Shown here in pieces: positions 18,260 through 26,312 of a stretch of DNA of 64,000 bases. The stretch comes from Chryseobacterium sp. MEBOG06. Lineage in GTDB: Bacteria > Bacteroidota > Bacteroidia > Flavobacteriales > Weeksellaceae. The stretch's first letter is position 1, and each line of letters begins with the position of its first letter. The DNA lies in assembly GCF_021869765.1 (NCBI RefSeq), contig NZ_CP084580.1, positions 1,364,001 to 1,428,000 on the forward strand, given 5' to 3'. Made by a program: the position numbers and the translations under genes. The notes beneath the pieces were generated by a model. It searched no databases. It was not told the DNA's origin and saw nothing but the letters and a program-made list of their open reading frames with translations.

Positions 18260-18346
18260 ATATTATCTTATAAAGATTAAGATTTTATTTACCGTTATAT
18301 AAAAGCAATTTACTAGTATCAGAGGCAGGTGATCCACTTTTTTAGG

Positions 18347-18372
18347 CTGTTAATATTCCCGAATATTGACAG
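18347..18372 (+). promoter_or_regulatory. Palindrome copy P2 upstream of ncRNA promoter
   Basis: 26 bp: CTGTTAATATTC, CC, GAATATTGACAG, with 11 of 12 arm positions paired. It ends exactly 8 bp before the -33 TTG (18381), so its centre is about 58 bp before the predicted start site. Confidence 0.6.
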
Positions 18373-18380
18373 ATACTTTC

Positions 18381-18411
18381 TTGCGGGTAAAAAAACATCA
18401 CTATAATTTTG
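18381..18411 (+). promoter_or_regulatory. Promoter following palindrome P2
   Basis: TTG (18381-18383), 20-nt spacer, TAATTTTG (18404-18411), a perfect Bacteroidota promoter. No coding gene begins within 380 bp, so it would drive the candidate noncoding RNA. Confidence 0.65.
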
Positions 18412-18417
18412 TGCTAC

Positions 18418-18752
18418 TAAAGTGATGAGAAAGTCTTAGTTTAAATTTTCATTTTTCAATTCTTTGACGGGGTCACAGGAAACTATTTGCTGCCGTCAAA
18501 GAATTTTATCTGATGATTCCGGAAGGGGTTTTCAGACTGTGTAAATCACAGAAGAAACAAAAGACTGAGTCGTCTAAACTAACTAAAGGTAAGCTTCAAT
18601 ATATAAATAGAGAATGAGAGCCAAATAAGGAGCACTCTGCAGCGCTTATAGGAATCAGTAGATTTACCTGGTGTTTATTTGTATAATTTATTTAAAGGTA
18701 TACTGAATTAATAAAAAGGCTGTTATTATTCGCGAATAGTGACAGCCTTTTT
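18418..18752 (+). ncRNA. Candidate structured noncoding RNA
   Basis: Bounded by a perfect promoter (18381-18411) and a terminator (18713-18752). It contains a perfect 13-bp stem (18458-18470 with 18493-18505) and an 8-bp helix TTAGTTTA (18437-18444) with TAAACTAA (18575-18582), plus CTGTG/CACAG hairpin near 18540. No known RNA family was recognised (I considered 6S, tmRNA, RNase P, SRP). A 34-codon frame, ATG 18513 to TGA 18617, basic and without known motif, is also inside, so a small-protein mRNA is an alternative. Confidence 0.4.
18713..18752 (+). terminator. Palindrome copy P3: terminator hairpin and operator in one
   Basis: AAAAAGG (18713-18719) and CCTTTTT (18746-18752) extend the 26-bp palindrome 18720-18745 (CTGTTATTATTCG / CGAATAGTGACAG) into a long hairpin ending in a T run. 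It also lies 8 bp before the TTG of the next promoter, the same spacing as P2 and P5, so it can act as both terminator and upstream regulator site. Confidence 0.6.
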
Positions 18753-18753
18753 A

Positions 18754-18784
18754 TTGCCGTATCCTTTGCTATAGGTTATTTTTG
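18754..18784 (+). promoter_or_regulatory. Promoter of the first VGINT gene
   Basis: TTG (18754-18756), 20-nt spacer, TATTTTTG (18777-18784), perfect consensus, 8 bp after palindrome P3. Confidence 0.65.
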
Positions 18785-18828
18785 GATGCTTTTTTATGAT
18801 GAAAAATAATTTGAAAAAATACTTTATG

Positions 18829-19608
18829 ATGAAAAAAAAGATAATGATTGCAGGGTTTTTATGGGCTTCTGCATTAATGTTCTCTCAGGTTGGAATCAAT
18901 ACAAATACTCCGTCTGCCACCCTTGATGTAAGGGTCAATGCTGGCCTGACCTCCCAACCGGAGGGGGTTATGGCTCCAAGGCTTTCAGGAGCCGAGCTTA
19001 AGGCAAAAGATGCGGCGTATGGACCTGATCAGGAAGGTGCCATCATTTATGTTAAAGAAGGCCTTGCTGCAGCGGATACCAGTGTAAAGACCCGTGCGGT
19101 TATTGATCCCGGATATTTTTATTTTAACGGAACCGCATGGGTGAGGTTTGAAAACGTAGTGCAGGAGCCGGAAATGGTAATGGCTTTTAGTTCCAAGGGA
19201 AATCCGGATCTGGGGACTGTAATTCCTCCATTCCCCGAAAATAAGATTAACTTCCCCGTTGTGAATATTGCAGCCGATTCTTCTATCGGATCATGGAACA
19301 GTACAACCAATGAATACACGGTATATAAAAAGGGGGTTTTCCTTATTTCAGGAAACTTAAGAATGGAAAATATTACGGATTTTGGAGCATGCGCTATCAT
19401 CATACATGGAGGAAGTCAGTTGTCAACTACTAGTACTCCTGCTGGGGGAAGTACCTCTTCCCCTGCTGGAATACAAGTAAGTAACATGGCCTCCATGATT
19501 CTTAATCCCGGTGACATTATATGGATAGGTGCGCGCCGTAATGCTGGAACTTCAGGATTTACAGTAGGGGCCAGAACAATTAATATTATCTTTTCCGAGA
19601 TTCATTAG
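18829..19608 (+). CDS. Exported VGINT-type protein, paralogue 1
   Basis: 259 aa from ATG 18829; upstream in-frame ATGs at 18796 and 18826 exist, but 18829 matches the paralogue start (MKKKIMIAGF versus MKKIMITGF). Signal peptide ends at SALMFSQ, and the mature protein opens with VGINTNTPSATLDV, a segment common at the head of flavobacterial surface and fibre-like proteins. The middle has GYFYFNGTAWVRFE; the C-terminal 120 residues are a predicted beta sandwich (YKKGVFLISGNLRM, LNPGDIIWIGARR, INIIFSEIH) that recalls C1q/TNF-like folds. No T9SS tail. Driven by the palindrome/promoter module. Function unknown; possibly a secreted adhesin or fibre subunit. Confidence 0.7.
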   Translation: MKKKIMIAGFLWASALMFSQVGINTNTPSATLDVRVNAGLTSQPEGVMAPRLSGAELKAKDAAYGPDQEGAIIYVKEGLAAADTSVKTRAVIDPGYFYFNGTAWVRFENVVQEPEMVMAFSSKGNPDLGTVIPPFPENKINFPVVNIAADSSIGSWNSTTNEYTVYKKGVFLISGNLRMENITDFGACAIIIHGGSQLSTTSTPAGGSTSSPAGIQVSNMASMILNPGDIIWIGARRNAGTSGFTVGARTINIIFSEIH

Positions 19609-19722
19609 CTCTGATGCCTGTCATGGCCGGAATATTTTGGAACGTTTTTATTTTGTAGGAACAGGAGCATATCAGAACCATCCGGATTGTGTGGTCAGAC
19701 TCCACCGATTCAAAAAAATGTT

Positions 19723-19748
19723 GGGTCACTTTTCACGGATAGTGGCAG
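19723..19748 (+). promoter_or_regulatory. Palindrome copy P4 (degenerate)
   Basis: Matches P3 at 18 of 26 positions; the right arm (GGATAGTGGCAG) and the following CCTTTTTA are well kept, the left arm is not. Where TTG is expected there is CTA; TATATTTA (19779-19786) stands in for the -7 box. A decaying copy of the module. Confidence 0.45.
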
Positions 19749-19825
19749 CCTTTTTACTAAGGCGCTATGTGTTTTTGTTATATTTATAATGCGCTTATTT
19801 TTAAGTATTTATCAATAGTGAATAG

Positions 19826-19850
19826 CTGTCATTATTCCGAATAATGACAG
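19826..19850 (+). promoter_or_regulatory. Palindrome copy P5 upstream of second VGINT gene
   Basis: 25 bp with perfect 12-bp arms (CTGTCATTATTC / GAATAATGACAG) around one central C, the best copy in the set. It ends 8 bp before the -33 TTG at 19859. Confidence 0.65.
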
Positions 19851-19858
19851 CCATTTCC

Positions 19859-19889
19859 TTGATCGGGCTTCTTCATTACCCTACTTTTG
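19859..19889 (+). promoter_or_regulatory. Promoter of the second VGINT gene
   Basis: TTG (19859-19861), 20-nt spacer, TACTTTTG (19882-19889), perfect consensus; leader of about 50 nt to ATG 19947. Confidence 0.65.
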
Positions 19890-19946
19890 CAACAGATTTT
19901 TAGACAAAGAATATCGTTTTAACTTTATTTAAATACTTAAATACAA

Positions 19947-20708
19947 ATGAAAAAAATAATGATAACCGGGTTCCTGTGTGCGTATGCATTTGTGTGTTCC
20001 CAGATTGGAATCAATACTTCCGCTCCCAATGCTACGTTGGATGTGGCCTCTACTCCGGCGGCGACTACCAAGCCGGATGGTTTTCTGGCACCCAGAATTA
20101 CCGGGAGTGCCCTTAAGGCAAAGGATACTCTTTACGGGACCAACCAAACTGGGGCTATCGTGTATGTGACGGAAGGGCTGGCGGTAACAGAAACAAGTCC
20201 CAAGACCCTTGCCGTGGTCAATCGGGGATATTTTTATTTTAACGGAGCAGTATGGGTGAAATTTATTGATGTGGTAAGGGCGCCTGCGGTAGTCGCGGCC
20301 TTTAATGCAAAAGGAGACGCAGACCCTTCTACTGTATTTCCGGCAACACCTGAGAGCAGGATTAGTTTTCCTGTTGTCAACATTGACGCAGACAGCAGTA
20401 TCGGGACATGGGATAGTACCACCAGCCGGTTTACGGTGGCCAAAAGAGGGGTTTTCCTGATGTCAGCAGCATTAACGATGGAAAACATGACTGATTTTGC
20501 AGGGTCTGGTCTCTCTATACATGGAGGGAGCCAGGTGGCTTCGGCCGGTTCTCCTGGCCAGACCTCCCAAAACCTGAGTGTTACAGGGACTATGATTCTT
20601 GACCCGGGAGAGGTCATCTGGGTGGGAGCTTACCGTAATCCTGCTGCTTTAGGTGGTTTCACTGCCGGGGTGAGAAGTTTCAATATTATTTTTTCCGCGA
20701 TCCAGTAA
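19947..20708 (+). CDS. Exported VGINT-type protein, paralogue 2
   Basis: 253 aa. Signal peptide to VCSQ, then IGINTSAPNATLDV. Aligns along its whole length with the upstream paralogue: APRITGSALKAKDTLYG, GYFYFNGAVWVKF, INIDADSSIG-type centre, KRGVFLMSAALTMEN, HGGSQ, LDPGEVIWVGAYRN and the closing FNIIFSAIQ. GC and codon use are richer than in neighbouring core genes (many GCC, ACC, CCG), hinting at recent acquisition or expansion of this family. C1q/TNF-like C-terminal sandwich is inferred from pattern only. No T9SS tail. Regulated by the P5 module. Confidence 0.7.
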   Translation: MKKIMITGFLCAYAFVCSQIGINTSAPNATLDVASTPAATTKPDGFLAPRITGSALKAKDTLYGTNQTGAIVYVTEGLAVTETSPKTLAVVNRGYFYFNGAVWVKFIDVVRAPAVVAAFNAKGDADPSTVFPATPESRISFPVVNIDADSSIGTWDSTTSRFTVAKRGVFLMSAALTMENMTDFAGSGLSIHGGSQVASAGSPGQTSQNLSVTGTMILDPGEVIWVGAYRNPAALGGFTAGVRSFNIIFSAIQ

Positions 20709-21093
20709 ATCGGATCATTACAGATTATTGGTTTTCATATGGCCGCGGGGCTTCTTCAAAAAAAGAGTGACCGCGGTATTGCTGACCATTATTTTCCTAT
20801 CAGTTTTTTTTTAATGGAGAAGCCTGCCCGTGTACCGGGTGGGCTGATCTGTTGAAGGCCATTCGTATGGCAAACATTACAAAAGATTATTTTTCTAAAC
20901 AGAAACTTTTTCACTGCGTGGTGTATTTTTAGGGGACAGGCCTTATAGCCAACTTGTCAGGTCCTGCAATTTTCTGCCTCTTAGACGGGTAGGATCTACT
21001 TAAAGTTTATAATGTAAAATCCCTTCGTGGCTAAAATAAAAAATAAAGTAAAAAGTTTCCGGATATACATGCTATGATGCGGGATTTGCATGA
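20709..21093. other. Intergenic region, nothing recognised
   Basis: 385 bp. No convincing gene; a weak CTGACC...ATCAG stretch near 20782 faintly recalls the palindrome family but is too divergent to list. Confidence 0.4.
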
Positions 21094-21630
21094 TTATTTT
21101 GATTGCCGGATCATGCTAAGCCGTTCCTCCACTTCTTTTATCTTTGCGATCCAGTAATTGATCCCTTCCTGATTGGAGACTGTCTCTTTAAAGGCATTAC
21201 GGCTGACAGTCCATAGATGGGAGCCGTTTTTTTGATAGTCCAGTTCGCGCTCCCTTTTATTTTCAGGTTCAATGCGGTATCTCCAGAATACAAGTGAATG
21301 CATATAGTCTGAACGGATCTTTTCGAGATAGGAGATGATGGCTTTATGGTCTTGTGGAATATAACCGGGACCGGAACAGCCACATGAATGGAAGGTGATC
21401 CCTACAGTATACAGATTTCTGATATGTGCCCATTGTTTGTGATCATTTTTTGCCGGAGATTCAAAATCCAGGCCCATATTGGCCATCAGATTTCCACATT
21501 CAGGACATTTGGCTTCCACTGAAGTAACGGCATCTTTGTTCGCATCTTTTAATATACGGCGTTTAAATGTTTTCTGGCAGTTAAAGCAGGCATAATGACC
21601 TTTGTAAACCATCATGGCATATCGGCACAT
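21094..21630 (-). CDS. Hypothetical zinc-ribbon protein
   Basis: 178 aa, cytosolic. Two CxxC pairs near the N-terminus (FNCQKTF preceded by Cys near residue 15, and KCPECGNLMA near 41-50) make a likely zinc ribbon; SCGCSGPGYIPQ near 82 adds further cysteines. The rest is helical and charged. No catalytic motif seen and the family is not recognised by me. It stands alone at the right edge of the accessory island, convergent with the second VGINT gene. Confidence 0.55.
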   Translation of the reverse strand: MCRYAMMVYKGHYACFNCQKTFKRRILKDANKDAVTSVEAKCPECGNLMANMGLDFESPAKNDHKQWAHIRNLYTVGITFHSCGCSGPGYIPQDHKAIISYLEKIRSDYMHSLVFWRYRIEPENKRERELDYQKNGSHLWTVSRNAFKETVSNQEGINYWIAKIKEVEERLSMIRQSK

Positions 21631-21959
21631 AGTACGATCTTATTCTTTGGTTATTTTATATTTTATTTATCCCCCTTCATCAAACGTATTACCATCGGGC
21701 GGCTGTTACTTCACAGGTCATGTACTGACCATTTATTTCCCCATGGAAATTTAAAAAAGCAGCCTGGATATGGTTTTATCTTTTTTTGGATGGAGAATTT
21801 TCAGGGATAGGGATCAGAGCCTTTATCTCTTTTTATTCCGCCGTTGTCACTGTTAATCAGTAAGTCTCAAAAAAAGAAGCTGTAAATATACTCGTTTTTC
21901 TTTACAGGCAACGAATAATATTTAACAGCTTCTTCTGGAAATAGAAATATCGGTGTGTG
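21631..21959. other. Intergenic region
   Basis: 329 bp between two leftward genes; apart from the terminator at 21867-21934 nothing was recognised. Confidence 0.4.
21867..21934 (-). terminator. Intrinsic terminator after the antiporter gene
   Basis: On the minus strand a 10-bp stem (21934-21925 with 21883-21874, AAGAAGCTGT / ACAGCTTCTT), partly extended by AT pairs, closes a large loop and is followed by a T run. Confidence 0.65.
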
Positions 21960-24239
21960 TTATGGATTTGAAATAATTAAAGTGGAAGGTATGTCAGACA
22001 GCCAGAGACTCTTCGTATCAATCAGGCTTTTCCAGCTTTTACTGCTGATAAGCATCAGATCTTGTGAGTTCAGGAATTCTTTTTCAATCTTTTTTTCATT
22101 GTACAATGTAATATGATTGGGAGCTACCTGCTCAATACTTCTTATCAGCTCTTTCACTTCAATATTGTTTCGGATCTGTCCCGCAGCATCCAGAATAATG
22201 ATCTGTGAATTGTTGTTATTAATAAGCCTTTTGGCATATTCAAGCAGATAAAAATCACTCAGGTTAAAGATTGGGACAAATACTTTATCTGCCGCTTTGA
22301 AATCTTTCTCCACCAATACGCCTACAGGAATATTGGCTTTATCTAAAATCTGAAGCGTGAAATCGTCAAAAGGTGAGTTGTTGAAGATATTCCCTTTGCC
22401 TTTTACGGTGTTCAGAAGCTTTTCAGGATTAATGATCTTGGTGGTAAAACCTAATAATCTTCCTAACAAACTTCCTTCGTACATTGATTTTCCAAGCATG
22501 ATCAGAAGAAGGTCATAATGTCCTTTATTGGTAATGCTGGTGAGGTCATTTTCTATATCGGTTGAAGCTTTAAACAGGGTAGTGACTTCCAGATTCAGTT
22601 CGTGAGACGTTTCGATCACATTCTGAAACTGTGAGTCTTCATATTCATTACTGTCATAAGCGTGCATTTCATCTACCGGAGCAATATTCATGGCGGTAAT
22701 GCTTTTATTGCCATTCATTTTGTTAGTAAAGTCATGTGCCAGTTTTAGCAGTGTGCTGCCGGATTCAGGTTTATCAAAGGACAAAAGAACACGGTATTTG
22801 GAGTCATTGTCATGAGCAGGTTCAGGATGTTCTTTTTTAGATTTAAAAATAAAATTAATAAAGTCTAAAGCAGGACCTGTCATGAACGTGGTAAATAAAG
22901 CCATAATAACAAGCATTGCAAATATTTCAGGGCTTAGTACTCCAAGATCATATCCTATATTCAGTACAATAAGTTCCATTAAGCCTCTGGTATTCATCAA
23001 TGCTCCAATTGTTAAACTCTCTTTCCAGTTGATGCCGACAAATTTGGCGGTCAATGCACTTCCTGCAAACTTTCCAATAACTGCAGTCAGAATAATGAAC
23101 CCTGCAGTCATCCACAGGTGGCTGTCATTTAAAAGGCCGATCTGTGTACGAAGACCTGTAAATACAAAGAATAATGGAAGAAGTAATACCAATGCCACAT
23201 CTTCAACTTTATCAATGAAAAGCGTTCTGAATTTTGCATTTTCCGGCATAATAGCACCAGCCATGAACGCTCCAAACAAAGCATGAATTCCGATAACCTC
23301 AGTAGCGTAAGCAGAAAGAATAAGGGTAAGGAAGAAAATAGCAACCATTGGCTTGCTGATTGTATTTTTGCCAGCCTGAAGATCGCCAATCCTTTTCAGG
23401 AAAGGTCTTACTATTTTAATCATTAAAAAGACATAGGCAATCGCCATCAGAATAACATAAATAGAGCTTGTAAAAGAACCTGCTTTTACAATGGCAATAA
23501 CGGCTGCCAGAATACACCATGCCGTAATATCATCAGCTGCGGCACACGTAATAACAATGGTTCCTAATTTGGTTTTCTGAAGGTTCCTCTCCTGTACAAT
23601 CCTTGCTAATACCGGAAAGGCTGTGATGCTCATTGAGATTGCGATAAACAGGGCAAAGGACGTAAACTGAATACCATCAGGAGCAAACTCACGATAAATA
23701 AAATAAGAAAGCCCAATTCCCAAGGCAAAAGGGATAATAATACTGGCGTGGCTGATCACAACAGCATCATGTGCCTTTTTTCTTAACACACTAAGATCCA
23801 GCTCCATTCCCACAATATACATGAAGAGAATAAGACCTATCTGACTCAGAAACTGTAGGTTGCCTAAAGATTCTTTCGGGAATAAGAAAGCGGAAAATTC
23901 TGGGAAATACATCCCTACAAGAGAAGGCCCCAATACAATCCCGGCAATCATTTCTCCGATTACGGTAGGCTGTTTGATTTTCATACAGATCCATCCGAAA
24001 AGCCTGGCGGTCATAATGATGGTAACAATCTGTGCCAGTAATAATGCCAGAGGATGGTGAAGATTCGTTTTAAAAGACTCCTGGAAGTTTTCCCAGGTAG
24101 AGCCGCTGCTTGTTTTAGCAACTATATTTTCTTTGATTTCCAGCGTCTGTCCTTCTATGATAAAGTAGTACATCAGACAGGAAAAGGCTGCTATAGTAAT
24201 GATATAGAAAATTAAATTTCTGTATTTTCCCCAATTCAT
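21960..24239 (-). CDS. Cation:proton antiporter (CPA2/Kef type) with C-terminal cytosolic domain
   Basis: 759 aa inner-membrane protein. After one N-terminal helix and a periplasmic stretch, residues about 65-455 hold 11-12 helices of the Na+/H+ exchanger fold: KQPTVIGEMIAGIVLGPS near 88, FMYIVGMELDL near 138, the ion-site TCAAADDITAWCILA near 228-242, NTRGLMELIVLNIGYDLG near 415. Residues about 480-759 resemble USP-like nucleotide-binding repeats (VLLSFDKPESGSTLLKLA), unlike the RCK domain of KefB/C. Likely exchanges Na+ or K+ for H+. Single transcript. Confidence 0.88.
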   Translation of the reverse strand: MNWGKYRNLIFYIITIAAFSCLMYYFIIEGQTLEIKENIVAKTSSGSTWENFQESFKTNLHHPLALLLAQIVTIIMTARLFGWICMKIKQPTVIGEMIAGIVLGPSLVGMYFPEFSAFLFPKESLGNLQFLSQIGLILFMYIVGMELDLSVLRKKAHDAVVISHASIIIPFALGIGLSYFIYREFAPDGIQFTSFALFIAISMSITAFPVLARIVQERNLQKTKLGTIVITCAAADDITAWCILAAVIAIVKAGSFTSSIYVILMAIAYVFLMIKIVRPFLKRIGDLQAGKNTISKPMVAIFFLTLILSAYATEVIGIHALFGAFMAGAIMPENAKFRTLFIDKVEDVALVLLLPLFFVFTGLRTQIGLLNDSHLWMTAGFIILTAVIGKFAGSALTAKFVGINWKESLTIGALMNTRGLMELIVLNIGYDLGVLSPEIFAMLVIMALFTTFMTGPALDFINFIFKSKKEHPEPAHDNDSKYRVLLSFDKPESGSTLLKLAHDFTNKMNGNKSITAMNIAPVDEMHAYDSNEYEDSQFQNVIETSHELNLEVTTLFKASTDIENDLTSITNKGHYDLLLIMLGKSMYEGSLLGRLLGFTTKIINPEKLLNTVKGKGNIFNNSPFDDFTLQILDKANIPVGVLVEKDFKAADKVFVPIFNLSDFYLLEYAKRLINNNNSQIIILDAAGQIRNNIEVKELIRSIEQVAPNHITLYNEKKIEKEFLNSQDLMLISSKSWKSLIDTKSLWLSDIPSTLIISNP

Positions 24240-24335
24240 GATTCCAATATTTTTTGCAAAGTTGATAAGAATATAGTTATGTTAAATGTCCTTTTTATTA
24301 AAATGTAATGAAGGTTTCAAAAAATGTAATAAAAT

Positions 24336-24725
24336 CTATTTGAAAGAATATCCGATTCCGGCTCCTATTTTCCAGCTGCCGTCCTGTGTAGCGGTCTTGG
24401 TATTGTAATAAACAGGAATCTGAACAACCATTTTTTTATAAACCACTGTAAGTCCTGCACCCAGATTAGGGGTTATGGCACTGTTTTTCGCCCCGGGAGA
24501 TTGATCTTCTTTTATTCTCAAAGAAGGAAGCATTCCGATAATAAATTTGAATCCTTTGTAGGAAGCATTTACGTTTGGACCGGTAAAGTTGATGAAAGCA
24601 CCGTGATCTACATATCCGGCAACTGCAATTCCCTCAAAGAATGAAGCCTTAATTTTTGAAGGGGTTTCCTGAGAAAAACACAGTCCGGATATGATAATCC
24701 CCACAGCATAAATAACCTTTTTCAT
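24336..24725 (-). CDS. Small exported barrel-like hypothetical protein
   Basis: 129 aa with signal peptide (VIYAVGIIISGLCFSQ). The mature part is Gly/aromatic-rich with alternating strands (NLGAGLTVVYKKMVVQIPVYY, IGAGIGYSFK) and ends in F-K, typical of small outer membrane barrels. No family recognised. Upstream sits a LytTR regulator gene in the same direction. Confidence 0.6.
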   Translation of the reverse strand: MKKVIYAVGIIISGLCFSQETPSKIKASFFEGIAVAGYVDHGAFINFTGPNVNASYKGFKFIIGMLPSLRIKEDQSPGAKNSAITPNLGAGLTVVYKKMVVQIPVYYNTKTATQDGSWKIGAGIGYSFK

Positions 24726-24833
24726 TATTAATCATTTAATATCGAACAAAAGTACGTTTGCAGGAGGTCTCAAAAACAGAGAGTGTAATGAAGCAGAGTC
24801 TTTCTGTAATGAAACAGGAAATGTTTGAAAAGT

Positions 24834-25544
24834 TTATTTTCCGAATAATTCCATCAGTGAGCTTTTATAAGTATCTCCAATCTGAAGTTTCAGAAAATTC
24901 TCTCCTTCGGTAAGGATTGTTGTAATGATTTCGTTGGTGGTAAATACCTTGATGGAAGACAGGGCGATAATCTCTTTTTTATTTACCTGTGCGAAGTCTC
25001 TGGCAGGCAGCATTTCAAGAAGATTTTTGAAGTTAAGATTTTTCAATACGATGGTTATACCATCATTGAGGGTAATATCCTTATCACGGCTGTCAATTTC
25101 AGACGTTTTGATGTAGACAATCTGTTCGGTGGGGATAATGGTCTTGCCGATGTTGGTATTCCATTCGATAAAGGTTTTTTTCTGAACAGTGCTGATTTGT
25201 TCTTTAGCCTTTTCAAAAGCCTGAATCAGTCGTTCTTTTTTGATGGGTTTTCTTACGTAATCTACTACATTAAGATCAAAAGCTTCTGCTGCATATTCTT
25301 TGTAAGCGGTCGTGAAGATGATCTTTTTAGAACCGGAAATCAACTCGGCAACCTGAAGGCCTGTCATTCCGGGCATTTCAATGTCCAGGATGCAGAGATT
25401 GCAGTCGAGAGTCTCAATTTCTTTCAGGAAAATTTTAGGATCATTGAATGCTTTTACCACTTCTACATCGTCAATTTGCCCGCACAGAAGTTTCAGATAG
25501 CTTATTGCAAGCAGTTCATCATCCAGAATAACGCATTTTACCAT
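24834..25544 (-). CDS. LytTR-family response regulator
   Basis: 236 aa. Residues 1-120 are a receiver domain with D8/D9 acidic pocket, phosphoacceptor D54 (CILDIEMPGMTG) and switch lysine in VRKPIKKERL near 107. Residues about 140-236 form a LytTR DNA-binding domain (IPTEQIVYIKTSEID, RDFAQVNKKEIIAL). The gene overlaps the 3' end of the histidine kinase gene by 26 bp, so the two are translationally coupled. It could control the neighbouring exported protein gene; targets are unknown. Confidence 0.9.
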   Translation of the reverse strand: MVKCVILDDELLAISYLKLLCGQIDDVEVVKAFNDPKIFLKEIETLDCNLCILDIEMPGMTGLQVAELISGSKKIIFTTAYKEYAAEAFDLNVVDYVRKPIKKERLIQAFEKAKEQISTVQKKTFIEWNTNIGKTIIPTEQIVYIKTSEIDSRDKDITLNDGITIVLKNLNFKNLLEMLPARDFAQVNKKEIIALSSIKVFTTNEIITTILTEGENFLKLQIGDTYKSSLMELFGK

Positions 25545-26292
25545 AGAATTCTCCTAAATTGATTTTTAATTCAGCGGTGAAGATTCCATTTTTTGAACTC
25601 CTTTCCAGCTGGTAGTAAGTAGTGTAGATCATTTTAAGCCTTTGATCAAAAGACTGGCTCCCGAAACCACTTTTTTCTTTTTCAAGAATGTTTTTCTGGG
25701 AGGCTTTGTTACTGACTTTCATTGTGAAAATACCGTTCTCAAGCTCCATATAGATGGAAATAAAAGAATCCGGGGCAAGAAAATCTGTGTGTTTGAAAGC
25801 ATTTTCTATCAGATCCACAGAGATCAGAGGAGCAAATACCTTTTCTTCGTATACAGAGTCAGATTTGTTGATCCTGGATTTAATCCTGAAGTCGAAAAGG
25901 GGATTTATTTTAATTTTATTAATTTCAATCAGGCTCAAGGCAAAGTGCAGTTCTTCTTTTGGGCTTACAAACTTATTGTTGCTTTCATACAAAATGTAAT
26001 CCAGAACGTTGGCCAGCTTATCCAGAGACATATAAGTCTGGTAGGCATGAGACTGAACGGAATTAAGAATGTTTTTAAAGAGGTGCGGATTCAGTTTGGT
26101 CCCGATATGTTCCAGACGGACTTCATTCAGTCGCTGCTCAATGATTTTATTGGCTTCTGACAGTTTGGCATTTTTCAGTTTCAGTTTCTGGCTTTGGCTG
26201 AACAGATAAATACTTGCTGTCAGGAAAAGGAAAATGGCAAAAACTCCGATGAATATCAGATAATCATGAATCATGTAGTAATTGCCTTCCAT
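25519..26292 (-). CDS. LytS-type sensor histidine kinase
   Basis: 257 aa. One membrane helix (about residues 12-32), a coiled linker, then the His_kinase motif TKLNPHLFKNILNSVQSHA with phosphoacceptor H70, and an ATPase domain with N-box SVDLIENAFKHTDF near 165 and a GFGSQSFDQRLKMIY G-box near 215. The very short N-terminus has no extracellular sensor, so it may sense through the membrane or a partner. Overlaps the LytTR regulator gene. Confidence 0.88.
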   Translation of the reverse strand: MEGNYYMIHDYLIFIGVFAIFLFLTASIYLFSQSQKLKLKNAKLSEANKIIEQRLNEVRLEHIGTKLNPHLFKNILNSVQSHAYQTYMSLDKLANVLDYILYESNNKFVSPKEELHFALSLIEINKIKINPLFDFRIKSRINKSDSVYEEKVFAPLISVDLIENAFKHTDFLAPDSFISIYMELENGIFTMKVSNKASQKNILEKEKSGFGSQSFDQRLKMIYTTYYQLERSSKNGIFTAELKINLGEFYGKMRYSG

Positions 26293-26312
26293 ATCGTATC
26301 AGTTATAGAAAA

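Larger units (their letters stand above)
19609..19946. other. Intergenic region carrying palindromes P4 and P5
   Basis: 338 bp between the paralogues. It holds one degenerate and one near-perfect regulatory module, listed separately; nothing coding seen. Confidence 0.5.

Noticed and set aside
18418..18752. Identification of the candidate RNA as 6S, tmRNA, RNase P or SRP RNA
   Set aside because: None of the conserved sequence blocks of these RNAs was recognised; left as unassigned.
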